DNA of 64,000 bases. Source: Adiantum capillus-veneris (lineage: Eukaryota; Streptophyta; Polypodiopsida; Polypodiales; Pteridaceae). Location: assembly GCA_014529385.2 (NCBI GenBank), contig CM043942.1, forward strand, positions 35,447,469 to 35,511,468, read 5' to 3'. How positions within the stretch are numbered: the first letter of the stretch is position 1; each line of letters starts with the position of its first letter. The translations under genes were made by a program, and so were the position numbers. The notes beneath the pieces are model-generated. The model saw nothing but the letters and a program-made list of their open reading frames with translations. It had not been told where the DNA came from and did no database searches. This document shows positions 46,015 to 56,679 of the stretch, in pieces.

Positions 46015-47687
46015 TTTTATTGGCTCGGATTTTGGGATTCCTCCGTGAAGATTGGTTAGCAGATTTTGATTTGTGGATGCTATCAATGCATATGTTGACG
46101 GATGCGAAAAAGTTGTATAGATACCGCTGCTAATGCGCGGACGTCAAGATTTGGTTCGATGATTTGAAGGCTGATGGTTGAAGTTCATTGTAGGAATTGC
46201 AGAGGCAATTTCTGGAGCAGTTTCGGGAAGTGATCGCCCGACAGAGGCTGGTGCTAAGCTGAAAGCCGTACGCCAAGACGTAAGTAAGGATTTTTCCATT
46301 TTTCTTGAGCAGTTTGAAGCATGTTGGAAATAGTTAGAGGTTGCCACTGGGGTGAAAGGCCATCATTTTTTGAAGCTGCAGCGAAGAGGCTGGTGCTAAG
46401 CTGAAAGCGGTATGCCAAGATGTAAGTAAGGATTTTCCCATTTTTCTTCAGCAGTTTGAAGCATGTTCGAAACAGTTAGAGGTTTCCATTGGGGTGAAAG
46501 GCAATCGTTTTTTTAAGCTGTCAAAGTTTCTTGACTGCTTGCATCCGAGGGTCAGAGATAAGGTGGAAGACAGTGCTGATACCTATGAAGGCATGGTGTA
46601 TCTGGCCAAGATGAAAAGAAGAAAGGTGAAGCGAAAGCTGGAGCTGGGTTTGTTGAAGCCTGCAGATTATGTGCCTATTGCAAAGCTAGCGGAGTATTCT
46701 ATGGTTCAATCAGAGGCAGTGCTAGTTGTGCGAGATGCAAAGCCTATTGAGGTAAGGCCTACAGTGGATTATGTTCCTTGGAGGTTTCCAATTTATGATG
46801 TGCATGTGCCAGTGATGGAAGAGGTTGTCAAAGAGGATAAGCCACTTATTGAAGTGAGCTAGAGTGCCAAAGAGGTAGCAAGTGTTGGGTTTCCAAAGAA
46901 GATTAAAGAGGTAGATCATGCTCTTGTGGAAATCTAGCATGAGAAGGTAGAAAATAGCAATCAGGTTGCAGAAACCGAGGGTTCAGAGGGAGATGAAGAA
47001 AGTGTGCAAAGTCGAGATGATGGTCAAGCTTTTGTGGAGCAACAAGCGGTTGAATATGCTGATGCCAAGCCGATGTATGATGCTGATGAAGATGGAGATG
47101 CCACCTCCGATTTTTGGGAGACAAGCAAGGAAGAGGGACCGGATGAGCCCATATCCTATGGCGAGGAGATCGAGTCTAATAAGCCAGTGTTGGCAAAGGT
47201 AAAGATGTCTGATTATGTGTCTAATGATGTGGTCATAGCGAATGTGGAAGAAGAACAGGTTGAAGTACCAAAGCAAGTGAGAGAGGATGTGTTATCAAAG
47301 GTGACATGCAATGCTCCATTGGCGGCCATGCTGATGAAGGTAGCAGTGGAAATTGTTGTGGCGGTACAATTTGTTCAAAGCTTTGTAAAGGAGGATGAAT
47401 CTGGGTCTATGGATAGCCAAGCTAGCATACCAAATTGACAAGGGGATGATGATGAAGAACAAACTGAAGGGGTTGGGAATATTTCTGAAGCTCATGAAGT
47501 GATGGATGTTGACCAAAGAGAAGAGCAGCTAGAGGTGCCTATGGATTTCCATGATGATGCTATAGATGTAGGTCTTTTGGATCAGGTATGCTGTGAAAGT
47601 GAAGTTGATTGGGGCTTTGATGATGCCAAGGCTGCCGTGGATGAAGAGATGCAAGTGCTTGTGGATAAAGCTTTGACCAAGGTATAG
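46015..47687 (+). pseudogene. LTR-F gag, main part, with acidic C-terminal region
   Basis: Gag-like motifs: FLREDWLADFDLWML near 46040, WFDDLKADG near 46152, then LDCLHPRVRDKVEDSADTYE near 46530, followed by MKRRKVKRKLELGLL. The frame from 46494 is the same to 47687 but is cut by stops TAG (46861-46863), TAG (46935-46937) and TGA (47436-47438), giving a C-terminal part of over 270 codons that is strongly acidic and rich in Val and Glu. A 142-base tandem duplication (46243-46384 and 46385-46526) lies just before. There is no zinc knuckle or pol domain. Confidence 0.6.
46243..46526 (+). repeat. 142-base tandem duplication in LTR-F gag
   Basis: AGAGGCTGGTGCTAAGCTGA starts both units (46243 and 46385). 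They differ at about a dozen sites. The duplication disrupts the gag frame. Confidence 0.85.
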
Positions 47688-47864
47688 GCTATATAGGGGT
47701 TAATCCCTCTACAGGTGGGGTGTCCAGTGCATCAAGAATGTTCTATGGAGAAGAAAAGAGATTTCCACGGTGAGTCCAAGCTCTCTAAAGAGGTGTGCAA
47801 TGCATGATTGAAGTGAATGCTTGTAAGTGCAGCAGTGAGGTATGTTATCTACTAGATATGGAGT

Positions 47865-47869
47865 TCCAT
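47865..47869. other. Gypsy-B target duplication, left copy (TCCAT)
   Basis: TCCAT directly precedes TGTCATAAAAT and is repeated at 56675-56679 right after the 3' LTR end. It shows an insertion that has not been rearranged. Confidence 0.95.
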
Positions 47870-49494
47870 TGTCATAAAATCTAATATCTAACTAACCCAA
47901 ATGATTTTCTCATATTAAATTGATCACTTAATGTGGGAGAATAAACGGGAACAAGTGTTAAGGTATAGGTATGTGCTTTTAGATCTATCTCAACACGGGG
48001 CCAATGTAAAGGGGCCCAAAAGGGAGATGGTCTATCAAAGAGAAAGGCTAACCAATGGAGCATAAGACCTTAGGGTTAGCTTCATTGAAGACCTCCAATA
48101 AATGTGTGTAAAAGTCCTTTTGACCTTAAGTAAGCTAGGGCTGAGCTTGAGGTGGGAACCCGGCCCAAGCTCGAGGTGCTTGTCCTGCTTGAGGTGCTTG
48201 TCATGCTTGAGGTGTTTTTCATGCTTGAGGTGCTTGATTAAGATGCTTGAGGTGCTTGACTGGCTCCATGCTTGAGGTGCTTGACTTGCTGCATGATTAA
48301 GGTACTTGAGGTGCCTTGAGAAGCTTGCCTGAGATGCTTGTGGGAACACCCCCTAGTTCAAGTGCTTTGTCATGCTTGATGAGTAAGGTGCTTGATCACC
48401 TAAAGTCAAAATCATTCCTACAAGAGGGGGGGCGAGCCCTTTTCCTAGGAGCTAGAGAGAGAACACCCACTCACACACACAAGGGAAGCCCCAACTTGAA
48501 GAGGCAGCAAGGACACATGTCAGGCCCCTACCCATGTTACCTTCATGTGTTGCTTGAAGCCTATTGGCTAAGCTTCAAAGGGGTCCAATGATAAATTACA
48601 TGAATTATCTAATTGTTTTAGCATTTATCAAGTCCTCTCTCTCAAAGGGGAAAGGGGGACACTTGTCCCAAGGCTACCCATGTTGCTTGTAATGGCTCCT
48701 GCTTGTGATTGGCTAGGCCTGGAGGGGTCCAATGAGCTTCAGGCATGAGCTACAAGGGGGGGTCGACCCAAGCAAGCTAGGGGGGTGCCTAGGGGGTATA
48801 CTCACCCACACACACTCACAATCACTCTCATTGTGTGCTATGCAAAGTGCAAGAGCTCCCTCTCCAAGCAAGTAGAGGTTGAGAGCCTACACCAACACTC
48901 TTGGCTATGGAGTGCAAATCCAACCAAGAGCCATGCTTCAATGCTTAAGCTTGCCATCTCCTTCTTCTTCATTACTATGCTATTATGTATGCTAGCAACA
49001 AGAGTATGATAAGTGAGGAACTAATTCTTTCTCTTACGAAATGTTTCTTCTTCCTCTTCCCTACCCTCATTCCCTGCTAGCTCTCTCCACCTTCGAAGGT
49101 GTTTGAGGTCTTGGGACTGAGGCTTGGGATAGTTAAAGCTTTCTTCAAGTTTATGTTATGTTTGTGGTGCATGAAGCCTTCCATCTTCATGGCATCACCT
49201 AGGTCACAAGGAACACAAAGACTGTATTGTAACAAGTCTCTCTTTATGGGAGAAATCATAATACAAATGCCTATTGGAGGGGGGACCGTCTCCACATAAA
49301 TCCGGTCCTCAATTGTTGTCATGTTCTCTAAACTCTCTCTCTTGCAAAAGTATTGTCTATGCCAAGTTAACTAATTGCTATGATTATGTTGCTATCTTCA
49401 ATTATGTCTACCCGCTATGCTCACAAAATCATTTCTTGAAAGTACTCTCATTAAATTCCGCTATTCTCAAATTGAATAGGCAAATTCCATTACA
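47870..49494 (+). repeat. Gypsy-B 5' LTR
   Basis: Begins TGTCATAAAATC and ends CATTACA, with TG...CA borders. Contains a minisatellite of TGCTTGAGG units (about 48145-48340). A homologous solo LTR is split between 956-1812 and 19380-20124. Confidence 0.97.
48145..48340 (+). repeat. TGCTTGAGGTGCTTG minisatellite in Gypsy-B LTR
   Basis: Ten or so units of CTTGAGGTG(C/T)TTG(T/A)C, with variable spacers. Present also in the 3' LTR at about 55326-55520. Not seen in the related solo LTR. Confidence 0.9.
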
Positions 49495-49495
49495 T

Positions 49496-49507
49496 TGGTA
49501 TCAGAGC
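49496..49507 (+). other. Gypsy-B primer binding site, Met-tRNA type
   Basis: TGGTATCAGAGC lies one base after the 5' LTR end and is complementary to the 3' end of plant initiator Met tRNA. Confidence 0.95.
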
Positions 49508-49909
49508 ATTTGGTTTCTCTTTTCTTGCTTAAGAAGAGAGGTCCTTAAGTAGCCTATAAATGGTTGATGTTGTTAATTATAATAGAGTAAGTGGAACTGG
49601 GATCTAATACCGGTTTTGTTAAGCCCACTATGTGGGGGATGGTGCACACCTCGGGAGCTTTGGACTTAATAATGGAGTCTTTTTAGACTTGCCTACGGCT
49701 TTACCATTATTGAGCCATAAGAAGTCCGAAAGGAGCTAGCCCTTGGCAACTCTGCTATGTTAGACCTACTCCTCTATTCTCTATAATTAACCACTTTGAG
49801 CCGTGGGTGTAGATACTTAAGAGCCGATTTTCAAAGGCTAAGAGGAGTGGCAACTAAGGTTTTGAATTGCCAAAGCATACACTAAGTACATACATAAAAT
49901 TTTGTTATC
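49508..49909 (+). other. Gypsy-B 5' leader
   Basis: About 400 bases of untranslated leader between the primer site and the gag ATG. Nothing coding. Confidence 0.8.
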
Positions 49910-52900
49910 ATGGCTGACAATAATCAAGAGAGTATAATGAACATTGATAGCTTTGATTTTGCACATGAAGGTGCTAATGATGATGCTCCCATGTTTGTGA
50001 ATTATCTTGTGACTAGGTTGCAACAAGCTATGGGCAACCCTACCTTGCAAGCCGAAGTTACTCAACAACTTCGTGCTTATGGAATTTCCCTTCCTCTCCA
50101 AGAGGAGAGAGAGCTTAGGAGGCCTCTTGAAGAGACCCCCAAAAGAAGACTCTCTCCCATTCGAGAGGAGGAATCCAAAGAGAAAGAAAGCAATGAAAGT
50201 CTAAGTTCTTCTGAAGATGTGGCTCCACGAAGAAGGCGGTCTAGACGATCGCCTACTCCTCCCAAGAGGAAAAGAGCAACCCATAGTCCTTCTCCTCATC
50301 ACTCTCAAAGGCAAGAGAGGAAACAAAGGAAGAAAAGGGCTAGGAAGAGGTCACCCTCTTCTCCTTCTTCTTCACCTTCCTTCTCTTCCGATGAAAGTTA
50401 TGGCTATTCTCCTAGAGAATACAAGAGGGGAGGACATCGCAAATCATTTCCTGCATGGCGAAGGTCACAAAAGCTAAAGAAGTTCAAGGAGGGAGGAAAG
50501 ATTATCTCTTTTCTCACCTACGATGGCACCTTTGGTGCTACCGACAAAGTGTTGGCCTTCATCCAACAATTTGATGCGGCCTTTGGGGACGAGGGCTTCA
50601 CAGAGTCCTCCAAGCTACGCCATGTAGCTATGCACTTCCAAAAATCAGCTCGTCAATGGTGGGCTAGCCTTCGTGGCAATGGAGAAGCCCCAAAGACATG
50701 GAAAACTCTACGAGTTTCCATCATGAAGCAATTTCTTCCAAGCGATACTAAAGATAAAGTTCTTACCGAATGGCGCGGCTTGAAACTCCTCTCTCATGAG
50801 TCTATCAACAAGTATGTAGATAAGTTTTGGGATTTACATCTCAAAGCTACTGTCTTTCAAAAGATAGACTTTGCCGAGCAAAGACAACAATTCTGTGCGG
50901 GATTACCTGAAGAGATGGCCGAATATATCAACTCTCAACGGCCCGGTACTATTACCGAAGTAATCCACCACACCATGGTTGCTTCACGCATCAATTTCCA
51001 TCAAGGGGCTAGACGTAATGTCAAGCCCATGGAAAACAAAGATAAAAATGATGCAAAGGGGAAATCCAATGCTCAAAATAATTCCCAAGGCACTTCCAAC
51101 AACAACAACAACAATCGGTCCAAGGAGAAGGGAGTTTACAAAGGTAAAAACAAACTCTCTCCTGAAGAGCTTGAAGCTTTTCGCAAGGACCATAAGTGTT
51201 TCAAGTGTGGGGAGCAAGGACATGGCTATCGTTCTTGCCCCAAGAAGAATACTCGCAATGAGACTCCTAGGGCTTCCACCATCGAAGCTCCAAAAGAGGA
51301 TGCTCATTGCAAAGGATCATCACTCTCCTATGCTTGGGGAAAGGTAAGAGAGCATGATGCCTTCATCTTGTTTGATCCTGGCTCTACTCTCAACTTCATA
51401 TCAATAGAGTTGGCCACCAAGTTGGGCATTCAAGCTTTTGAGATGGGAGATATAGTAACAGCTGATGCAGCTTTCAAGGGACAACAAGCCTCCGTTACTC
51501 CCTTGATTGGGAAGTTGAGTCTTCATGTCCAAAGCTATGTCGACAAAGAAGACTTCTTCATCTCTCCCCTCCAACATCAGGATGTTATCCTAGGGGCACC
51601 ATGGTTTGATCGCATGGCTGCCAACATGAAGTTCCCTGAAAGGAGAATTTACTTCACCTACAGGGGAAAGAACATGTATATAGATGCTAGTGAGCGTGGT
51701 CGCACTATTCCACTTGTAAATCCTCTTTCTTTTGATAAATCAATGAAGAGCTCAGTTTCTGCGTATATGATTTATGTCAAAGAGTCTCTAAAAGCTAATA
51801 ATGTTTCATCAAATGAAAATGATAGGAATCAAGAAGAGTTAGACTTGTCTACTTTTCTAAAAGGATTCCAAGATGTGTTCATCGATGATATCCCTATGGA
51901 CCTACCTCCAAAACGAGGGGATGATGACCATCGTATTGAGCTCCTTCCAGGAAGCTCACCGCCTAACAAACCTCCTTATCGAGTCTCACAAGCTCAACAA
52001 GAGGAGATCATGAGGCAAATACAAGAGTTGGTAGACAAAGGGATGGTGAGGCCTAGTTCCTCTCCCTTTTGTTCTCCGGTCCTTTTAGTGCAAAAGAAAG
52101 ATGGTACATACCGTATGTGTGTGGACTATCGAGCACTAAACCATATCACTATCAAAAATAGATTTCCCGTACCTCGGGTAGAAGATCTGTTTGATAAGCT
52201 ACAAGGCTCTACCTACTTCAGTAGGATTGACCTTAAGAGTGGCTATCATCAAATAAGGATAGTGGATGAGGATATCTTAAAGACCGCGTTTCGCACAACA
52301 TTTGGTCTTTATGAATATCTAGTCATGCCTTTTGGCTTGACTAATGCACCAGCTACGTTCAATCGTTTGATGGAGAAAATTTTTAGACCATATCGAAAAT
52401 TCACTGGAGTGTTCTTCGATGATATCATCATCTACTCCAAGTCTTTGGAGGAACATAAGCAACATCTCCAAGTGATTTTTCAAGCCTTGAGGGAGAACAA
52501 ACTTTTTCTCAACCAAAAGAAAAGTGAATTCTTCCTTCAAGAGATTCAATATCTAGGCCATATTATCTCTCACGATGGTATTCGTATGGATCCATCAAAG
52601 TTAGAGGTAATAAAATCATGGCCTAACCCAAGGAATCTACATGAGCTAAGAAGCTTTATTGGTATGTGTGCATACTATAGACGCTTCATAGCAAAATTCT
52701 CTCAAGTAGCAGGACCACTACACGACTTAACCAAGAAGAACGTTAAGTTTGTATGGTCTGCTAAGGAGCAAAATGCTTTTGAAAAACTCAAAGAGAAGCT
52801 TACTTCCCAACCAGTCCTCGTGCTTCCGGATCTCTCAAAGCCATTTGAGGTCCAATGTGATGCTTGTGGTGATTGCCTTGGAGCAGTTTTGCTTCAAGAA

Positions 52901-54691
52901 GGGCATGCCATAGCATATGAGAGCCGAAGACTCAATGGTGATGAACGAGTCTTGGGCATTTACGAGAAAGAGCTTTTAGCTGTTCTACATGCCCTAGACA
53001 CATGGAAGCACTACCTATTGGGGACTCCATTTATCCTACGAACCGACCACCAAAGTCTCAAGTATTTCATGACGCAAACCAAGCTTTCCGACAAACAAAT
53101 GAGGTGGGCAAATTTTCTTTCGCAATTTAATTTCCATATTGCTCACATAGCTGGTAAGCACAATCAAGTTGCCGATGCACTTTCACGACGACCAAAAGTT
53201 AATGCGGTGTCTATAGCTACTCACAATGATCTATCCTCTATGATAGATGAGTATGCTACTGACCCTGACTTTAGAGACATAATGTCAGCCCTTGCTTTGG
53301 GGAAGAAAGAGGAACCATTCACCTTGCAGGATGGTTATCTTCTCCACGGCAATAGGCTATGTGTTACCCATTCCCTTCGTGAGAAGGTTATGTATGAATC
53401 CCATGCTCCTCCATATGCAGGGCATAGAGGTATTCAACCTACTCTCCGAGGAGTAGAGACGTATTTCTATTGGCCTACCATGAAAGTGGACATACAAGAG
53501 TATGTTTCAAAATGTGTAGTATGCCAAAAGACCAAGTATGATAGAGGGAAGCAACCTGGATTACTCCAGCCATTGCCTATTCCAAATTCACCATGGGAGA
53601 GTATATCCATGGATTTCATCTTTGGATTACCCAAGTCTATCCATGGGAATACAGGAATATGGACAATAGTCGACAGGTTTAGCAAGCAAGCACATTTTAT
53701 TCCTGTCAAAAAGACTATTAAGGCACATCAAATGGCAACTCTCTTCATATCTCAGATTTTCAAACACCATGGATTACCCACATCCATCGTGTCAGATAGA
53801 GATCCTAGAATGACCAGTAATTTCTGGAAAGGTCTCTTTGAAAATCTAGGAACAAGATTGAATTTCTCTTCGGCCTATCACCCACAAACGGATGGCCAAA
53901 GTGAGATAGCCAATCTTACGATACTCGATCTACTCAAGACTTATGTTACCGAAGTAGATCAACGCTCACAATGGGAAAAGTATTTACCGCTAGTAGAGTA
54001 TGCCTACAATAATACTGTACATACTTCTACGGGCAAAGCACCTTTCGAGATCATAGAAGGAAGACCTAAAAGTCCCTTGCTACTGAAAGTACATGGGAAG
54101 ATCTTCGCCGCCGATGAGTATAGCCGTGACCTACAAGAATCTTTTCAAAAGATTAGGGAGGCTATAGCCATCTCTCAACAAAGGCAAAAAGCTGCTGCTG
54201 ATAAGCACAGAAGAGCCTTAATGTTCAAAGAAAATGATTGGGTCTTACTCAAGTTTCCTAAGGCTCGATTAAGGCAAACGACGGGCAAAAATCCTACGGG
54301 CCATCAAAAGTATTATGCTAAACTAGCAAAAAGATACTATGGTCCTTTCCAAATCTTGAAGCCTATCAATGAGATGGCTTATCAACTCAAGTTGCCCAAC
54401 CATTGGCTTATACACAATGCCTTTCATGTAAGCTTACTTAAGCCCTACAAGGGAGAGCCACCAATTGAACCAATTATTGAAGACCCTCCCGAAGTTGAAG
54501 ACCAAGAAGAGGTGCTACAACCCGAAGCTATCCTTCGGCATGAAGACAAGGTACTACGACATGGTAAGATTATCCGACGGTATCTTATTAAGTTCAAAAA
54601 TTATCCTTTTGAAGATGCTAAATGGATGCAAGGAGTACAACTTAAGGATAGTATGAACCTTGTCAATGCTTACAATGCTACATTAGAGTAA
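49910..54691 (+). CDS. Gypsy-B gag-pol polyprotein with chromodomain
   Basis: 1593 codons, intact. Residues 97-180 form an Arg/Ser/Lys-rich region. Gag spans about 199-364, the zinc knuckle CFKCGEQGHGYRSC starts near 430, and the protease has FDPGSTLNFIS with Asp 489 (D-P-G rather than D-S-G or D-T-G). RT runs from about 712, with MCVDYRALN, VMPFGLTNAPATF and catalytic FFDDIIIYS (Asp 837-838). RNase H Asp 984, with EKELLA near 1020 and RTDHQS near 1046. The integrase HHCC domain is at 1158-1208 and the core at 1230-1350 with VSDRDPR and HPQTDGQSE. A GPF motif (YYGPFQIL) is near 1478 and the chromodomain at about 1546-1578 (YLIKFKNYPFEDAKWM). It makes virus-like particles and integrates element cDNA. 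The chromodomain is known in other chromoviruses to guide insertion to chromatin marks. The ATG at 49910 is the first in frame after the leader. Confidence 0.96.
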   Translation: MADNNQESIMNIDSFDFAHEGANDDAPMFVNYLVTRLQQAMGNPTLQAEVTQQLRAYGISLPLQEERELRRPLEETPKRRLSPIREEESKEKESNESLSSSEDVAPRRRRSRRSPTPPKRKRATHSPSPHHSQRQERKQRKKRARKRSPSSPSSSPSFSSDESYGYSPREYKRGGHRKSFPAWRRSQKLKKFKEGGKIISFLTYDGTFGATDKVLAFIQQFDAAFGDEGFTESSKLRHVAMHFQKSARQWWASLRGNGEAPKTWKTLRVSIMKQFLPSDTKDKVLTEWRGLKLLSHESINKYVDKFWDLHLKATVFQKIDFAEQRQQFCAGLPEEMAEYINSQRPGTITEVIHHTMVASRINFHQGARRNVKPMENKDKNDAKGKSNAQNNSQGTSNNNNNNRSKEKGVYKGKNKLSPEELEAFRKDHKCFKCGEQGHGYRSCPKKNTRNETPRASTIEAPKEDAHCKGSSLSYAWGKVREHDAFILFDPGSTLNFISIELATKLGIQAFEMGDIVTADAAFKGQQASVTPLIGKLSLHVQSYVDKEDFFISPLQHQDVILGAPWFDRMAANMKFPERRIYFTYRGKNMYIDASERGRTIPLVNPLSFDKSMKSSVSAYMIYVKESLKANNVSSNENDRNQEELDLSTFLKGFQDVFIDDIPMDLPPKRGDDDHRIELLPGSSPPNKPPYRVSQAQQEEIMRQIQELVDKGMVRPSSSPFCSPVLLVQKKDGTYRMCVDYRALNHITIKNRFPVPRVEDLFDKLQGSTYFSRIDLKSGYHQIRIVDEDILKTAFRTTFGLYEYLVMPFGLTNAPATFNRLMEKIFRPYRKFTGVFFDDIIIYSKSLEEHKQHLQVIFQALRENKLFLNQKKSEFFLQEIQYLGHIISHDGIRMDPSKLEVIKSWPNPRNLHELRSFIGMCAYYRRFIAKFSQVAGPLHDLTKKNVKFVWSAKEQNAFEKLKEKLTSQPVLVLPDLSKPFEVQCDACGDCLGAVLLQEGHAIAYESRRLNGDERVLGIYEKELLAVLHALDTWKHYLLGTPFILRTDHQSLKYFMTQTKLSDKQMRWANFLSQFNFHIAHIAGKHNQVADALSRRPKVNAVSIATHNDLSSMIDEYATDPDFRDIMSALALGKKEEPFTLQDGYLLHGNRLCVTHSLREKVMYESHAPPYAGHRGIQPTLRGVETYFYWPTMKVDIQEYVSKCVVCQKTKYDRGKQPGLLQPLPIPNSPWESISMDFIFGLPKSIHGNTGIWTIVDRFSKQAHFIPVKKTIKAHQMATLFISQIFKHHGLPTSIVSDRDPRMTSNFWKGLFENLGTRLNFSSAYHPQTDGQSEIANLTILDLLKTYVTEVDQRSQWEKYLPLVEYAYNNTVHTSTGKAPFEIIEGRPKSPLLLKVHGKIFAADEYSRDLQESFQKIREAIAISQQRQKAAADKHRRALMFKENDWVLLKFPKARLRQTTGKNPTGHQKYYAKLAKRYYGPFQILKPINEMAYQLKLPNHWLIHNAFHVSLLKPYKGEPPIEPIIEDPPEVEDQEEVLQPEAILRHEDKVLRHGKIIRRYLIKFKNYPFEDAKWMQGVQLKDSMNLVNAYNATLE

Positions 54692-55050
54692 GCAAATGTA
54701 CAAATTTCTTTTAAATAACTCATGTTTTTGTCTTATATGACTAGTCCTCTTTTTAATTGTGCACAAATTTAACTAGTATGCATGCTTAGAATCATGTTTG
54801 TGATGACGACGTCTCTCAAACACCAAGTAGAATTTGTCACTCTACTTTGGGAGAATGAAATGGACTAAAGAGTAGACATGCTTGCGGCAGCTATGTCTCC
54901 CAAGCACCAAATGGATTAGTCATCCATCTTGGAAAGATGTCGTAGGGTAAAAAGGGATCCTTTACCCGCTAAGTATGATTGACTAATGACTAAGACTTTA
55001 TCTCTTCTACCTCATAGTCGAGGACGACTATGATTTCAAGAGAGAGGTAA
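54692..55050 (+). other. Gypsy-B 3' untranslated region and polypurine tract
   Basis: Contains two copies of a CTCNCAAACACCAA-like block and ends with AAGAGAGAGGTAA just before the LTR start at 55051, the likely polypurine tract. Confidence 0.8.
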
Positions 55051-56674
55051 TGTCATAAAATCTAATATCTAACTAACCCAAATGATTTTCTCATATCAAA
55101 TTGATCACTTAATGTGGGAGAATAAACGGGAACAAGTGTTAAGGTATAGGTATGTGCTTTTAGATCTATCTCAACACGGGGCCAATGTAAAGGGGCCCAA
55201 AAGGGAGATGGTCTATCAAAGAGAAAGGCTAACCAATGGAGCATAAGACCTTAGGGTTAGCTTCATTGAAGACCTCCAATAAATGTGTGTAAAAGTCCTT
55301 TTGACCTTAAGTAAGCTAGGGCTGAGCTTGAGGTGGGAACCCGGCCCAAGCTCGAGGTGCTTGTCCTGCTTGAGGTGCTTGTCATGCTTGAGGTGTTTTT
55401 CATGCTTGAGGTGATTGATTAAGATGCTTGAGGTGCTTGACTGGCTCCATGCTTGAGGTGCTTGACTTGCTGCATGATTAAGGTACTTGAGGTGCCTTGA
55501 GAAGCTTGCCTGAGATGCTTGTGGGAACACCCCCTAGTTCAAGTGCTTTGTCATGCTTGATGAGTAAGGTTCTTGATCACCTAAAGTCAAAATCATTCCT
55601 ACAAGAGGGGGGGCGAGCCCTTTTCCTAGGAGCTAGAGAGAGAACACCCACTCACACACACAAGGGAAGCCCCAACTTGAAGAGGCAGCAAGGACACATG
55701 TCAGGCCCCTACCCATGTTACCTTCATGTGTTGCTTGAAGCCTATTGGCTAAGATTCAAAGGGGTCCAATGATAAATTACATGAATTATCTAATTGTTTT
55801 AGCATTTATCAAGTCCTCTCTCTCAAAGGGGAAAGGGGGACACTTGTCCCAAGGCTACCCATGTTGCTTGTAATGGCTCCTGCTTGTGATTGGCTAGGCC
55901 TGGAGGGGTCCAATGAGCTTCAGGCATGAGCTACAAGGGGGGGTCGACCCAAGCAAGCTAGGGGGGTGCCTAGGGGGTATACTCACCCACACACACTCAC
56001 AATCACTCTCATTGTGTGCTATGCAAAGTGCAAGAGCTCCCTCTCCAAGCAAGTAGAGGTTGAGAGCCTACACCAACACTCTTGGCTATGGAGTGCAAAT
56101 CCAACCAAGAGCCATGCTTCAATGCTTAAGCTTTCCATCTCCTTCTTCTTCATTACTATGCTATTATGTATGCTAGCAACAAGAGTATGATAAGTGAGGA
56201 ACTAATTCTTCTCTTACGAAATGTTTCTTCTTCCTCTTCCCTACCCTCATTCCCTGCTAGCTCTCTCCACCTTCGAAGGTGTTTGAGGTCTTGGGACTGA
56301 GGCTTGGGATAGTTAAAGCTTTCTTCAAGTTTATGTTATGTTTGTGGTGCATGAAGCCTTCCATCTTCATGGCATCACCTAGGTCACAAGGAACACAAAG
56401 ACTGTATTGTAACAAGTCTCTCTTTATGGGAGAAATCATAATACAAATGCCTATTGGAGGGGGGACCGTCTCCACATAAATCCGGTCCTCAATTGTTGTC
56501 ATGTTCTCTAAACTCTCTCTCTTGCAAAAGTATTGTCTATGCCAAGTTAACTAATTGCTATGATTATGTTGCTATCTTCAATTATGTCTACCCGCTATGC
56601 TCACAAAATCATTTCTTGAAAGTACTCTCATTAAATTCCGCTATTCTCAAATTGAATAGGCAAATTCCATTACA
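55051..56674 (+). repeat. Gypsy-B 3' LTR
   Basis: Near-identical to the 5' LTR. Differences seen include C for T near 55099, A for C near 55414, T for G near 55570 and 56135, A for C near 55754, and a one-base deletion near 56209. Confidence 0.97.
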
Positions 56675-56679
56675 TCCAT
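56675..56679. other. Gypsy-B target duplication, right copy (TCCAT)
   Basis: Identical to 47865-47869. Confidence 0.95.

Larger units (their letters stand above)
34855..46015. mobile_element. About 11.1-kb composite insert splitting LTR-F gag
   Basis: Between the two gag pieces lie a minus-strand spliced gene (about 35710-39480), a fold-back array (39543-40493), a dispersed repeat (41113-41390), a plus-strand MuDR-like transposase (42061-45263) and a minisatellite (45703-45990). The two genes point away from each other. Whether this is one transposon or several insertions is not settled: I found no convincing terminal inverted repeat or target duplication. A weak candidate terminal match is AAAATCCGAG near 34811 and its complement near 46024. 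Confidence 0.45.
47870..56674 (+). mobile_element. Gypsy-B: complete, young chromovirus (Ty3/gypsy)
   Basis: An 8805-base element with LTRs at 47870-49494 (1625) and 55051-56674 (1624), flanked by TCCAT. The primer site matches the initiator Met tRNA. A single open frame of 1593 codons encodes gag, PR, RT, RNase H, IN and a C-terminal chromodomain. The LTRs differ at about half a dozen sites by eye, one of them a single-base indel, which suggests a recent insertion. It lies within LTR-F downstream of its gag. It is the only element here with all expected parts open. Confidence 0.97.

Noticed and set aside
48035-48349. HLKH/SQA-repeat frame in the Gypsy-B LTR (also 55216-55530)
   Set aside because: It is a translation of the TGCTTGAGG minisatellite within the LTR.
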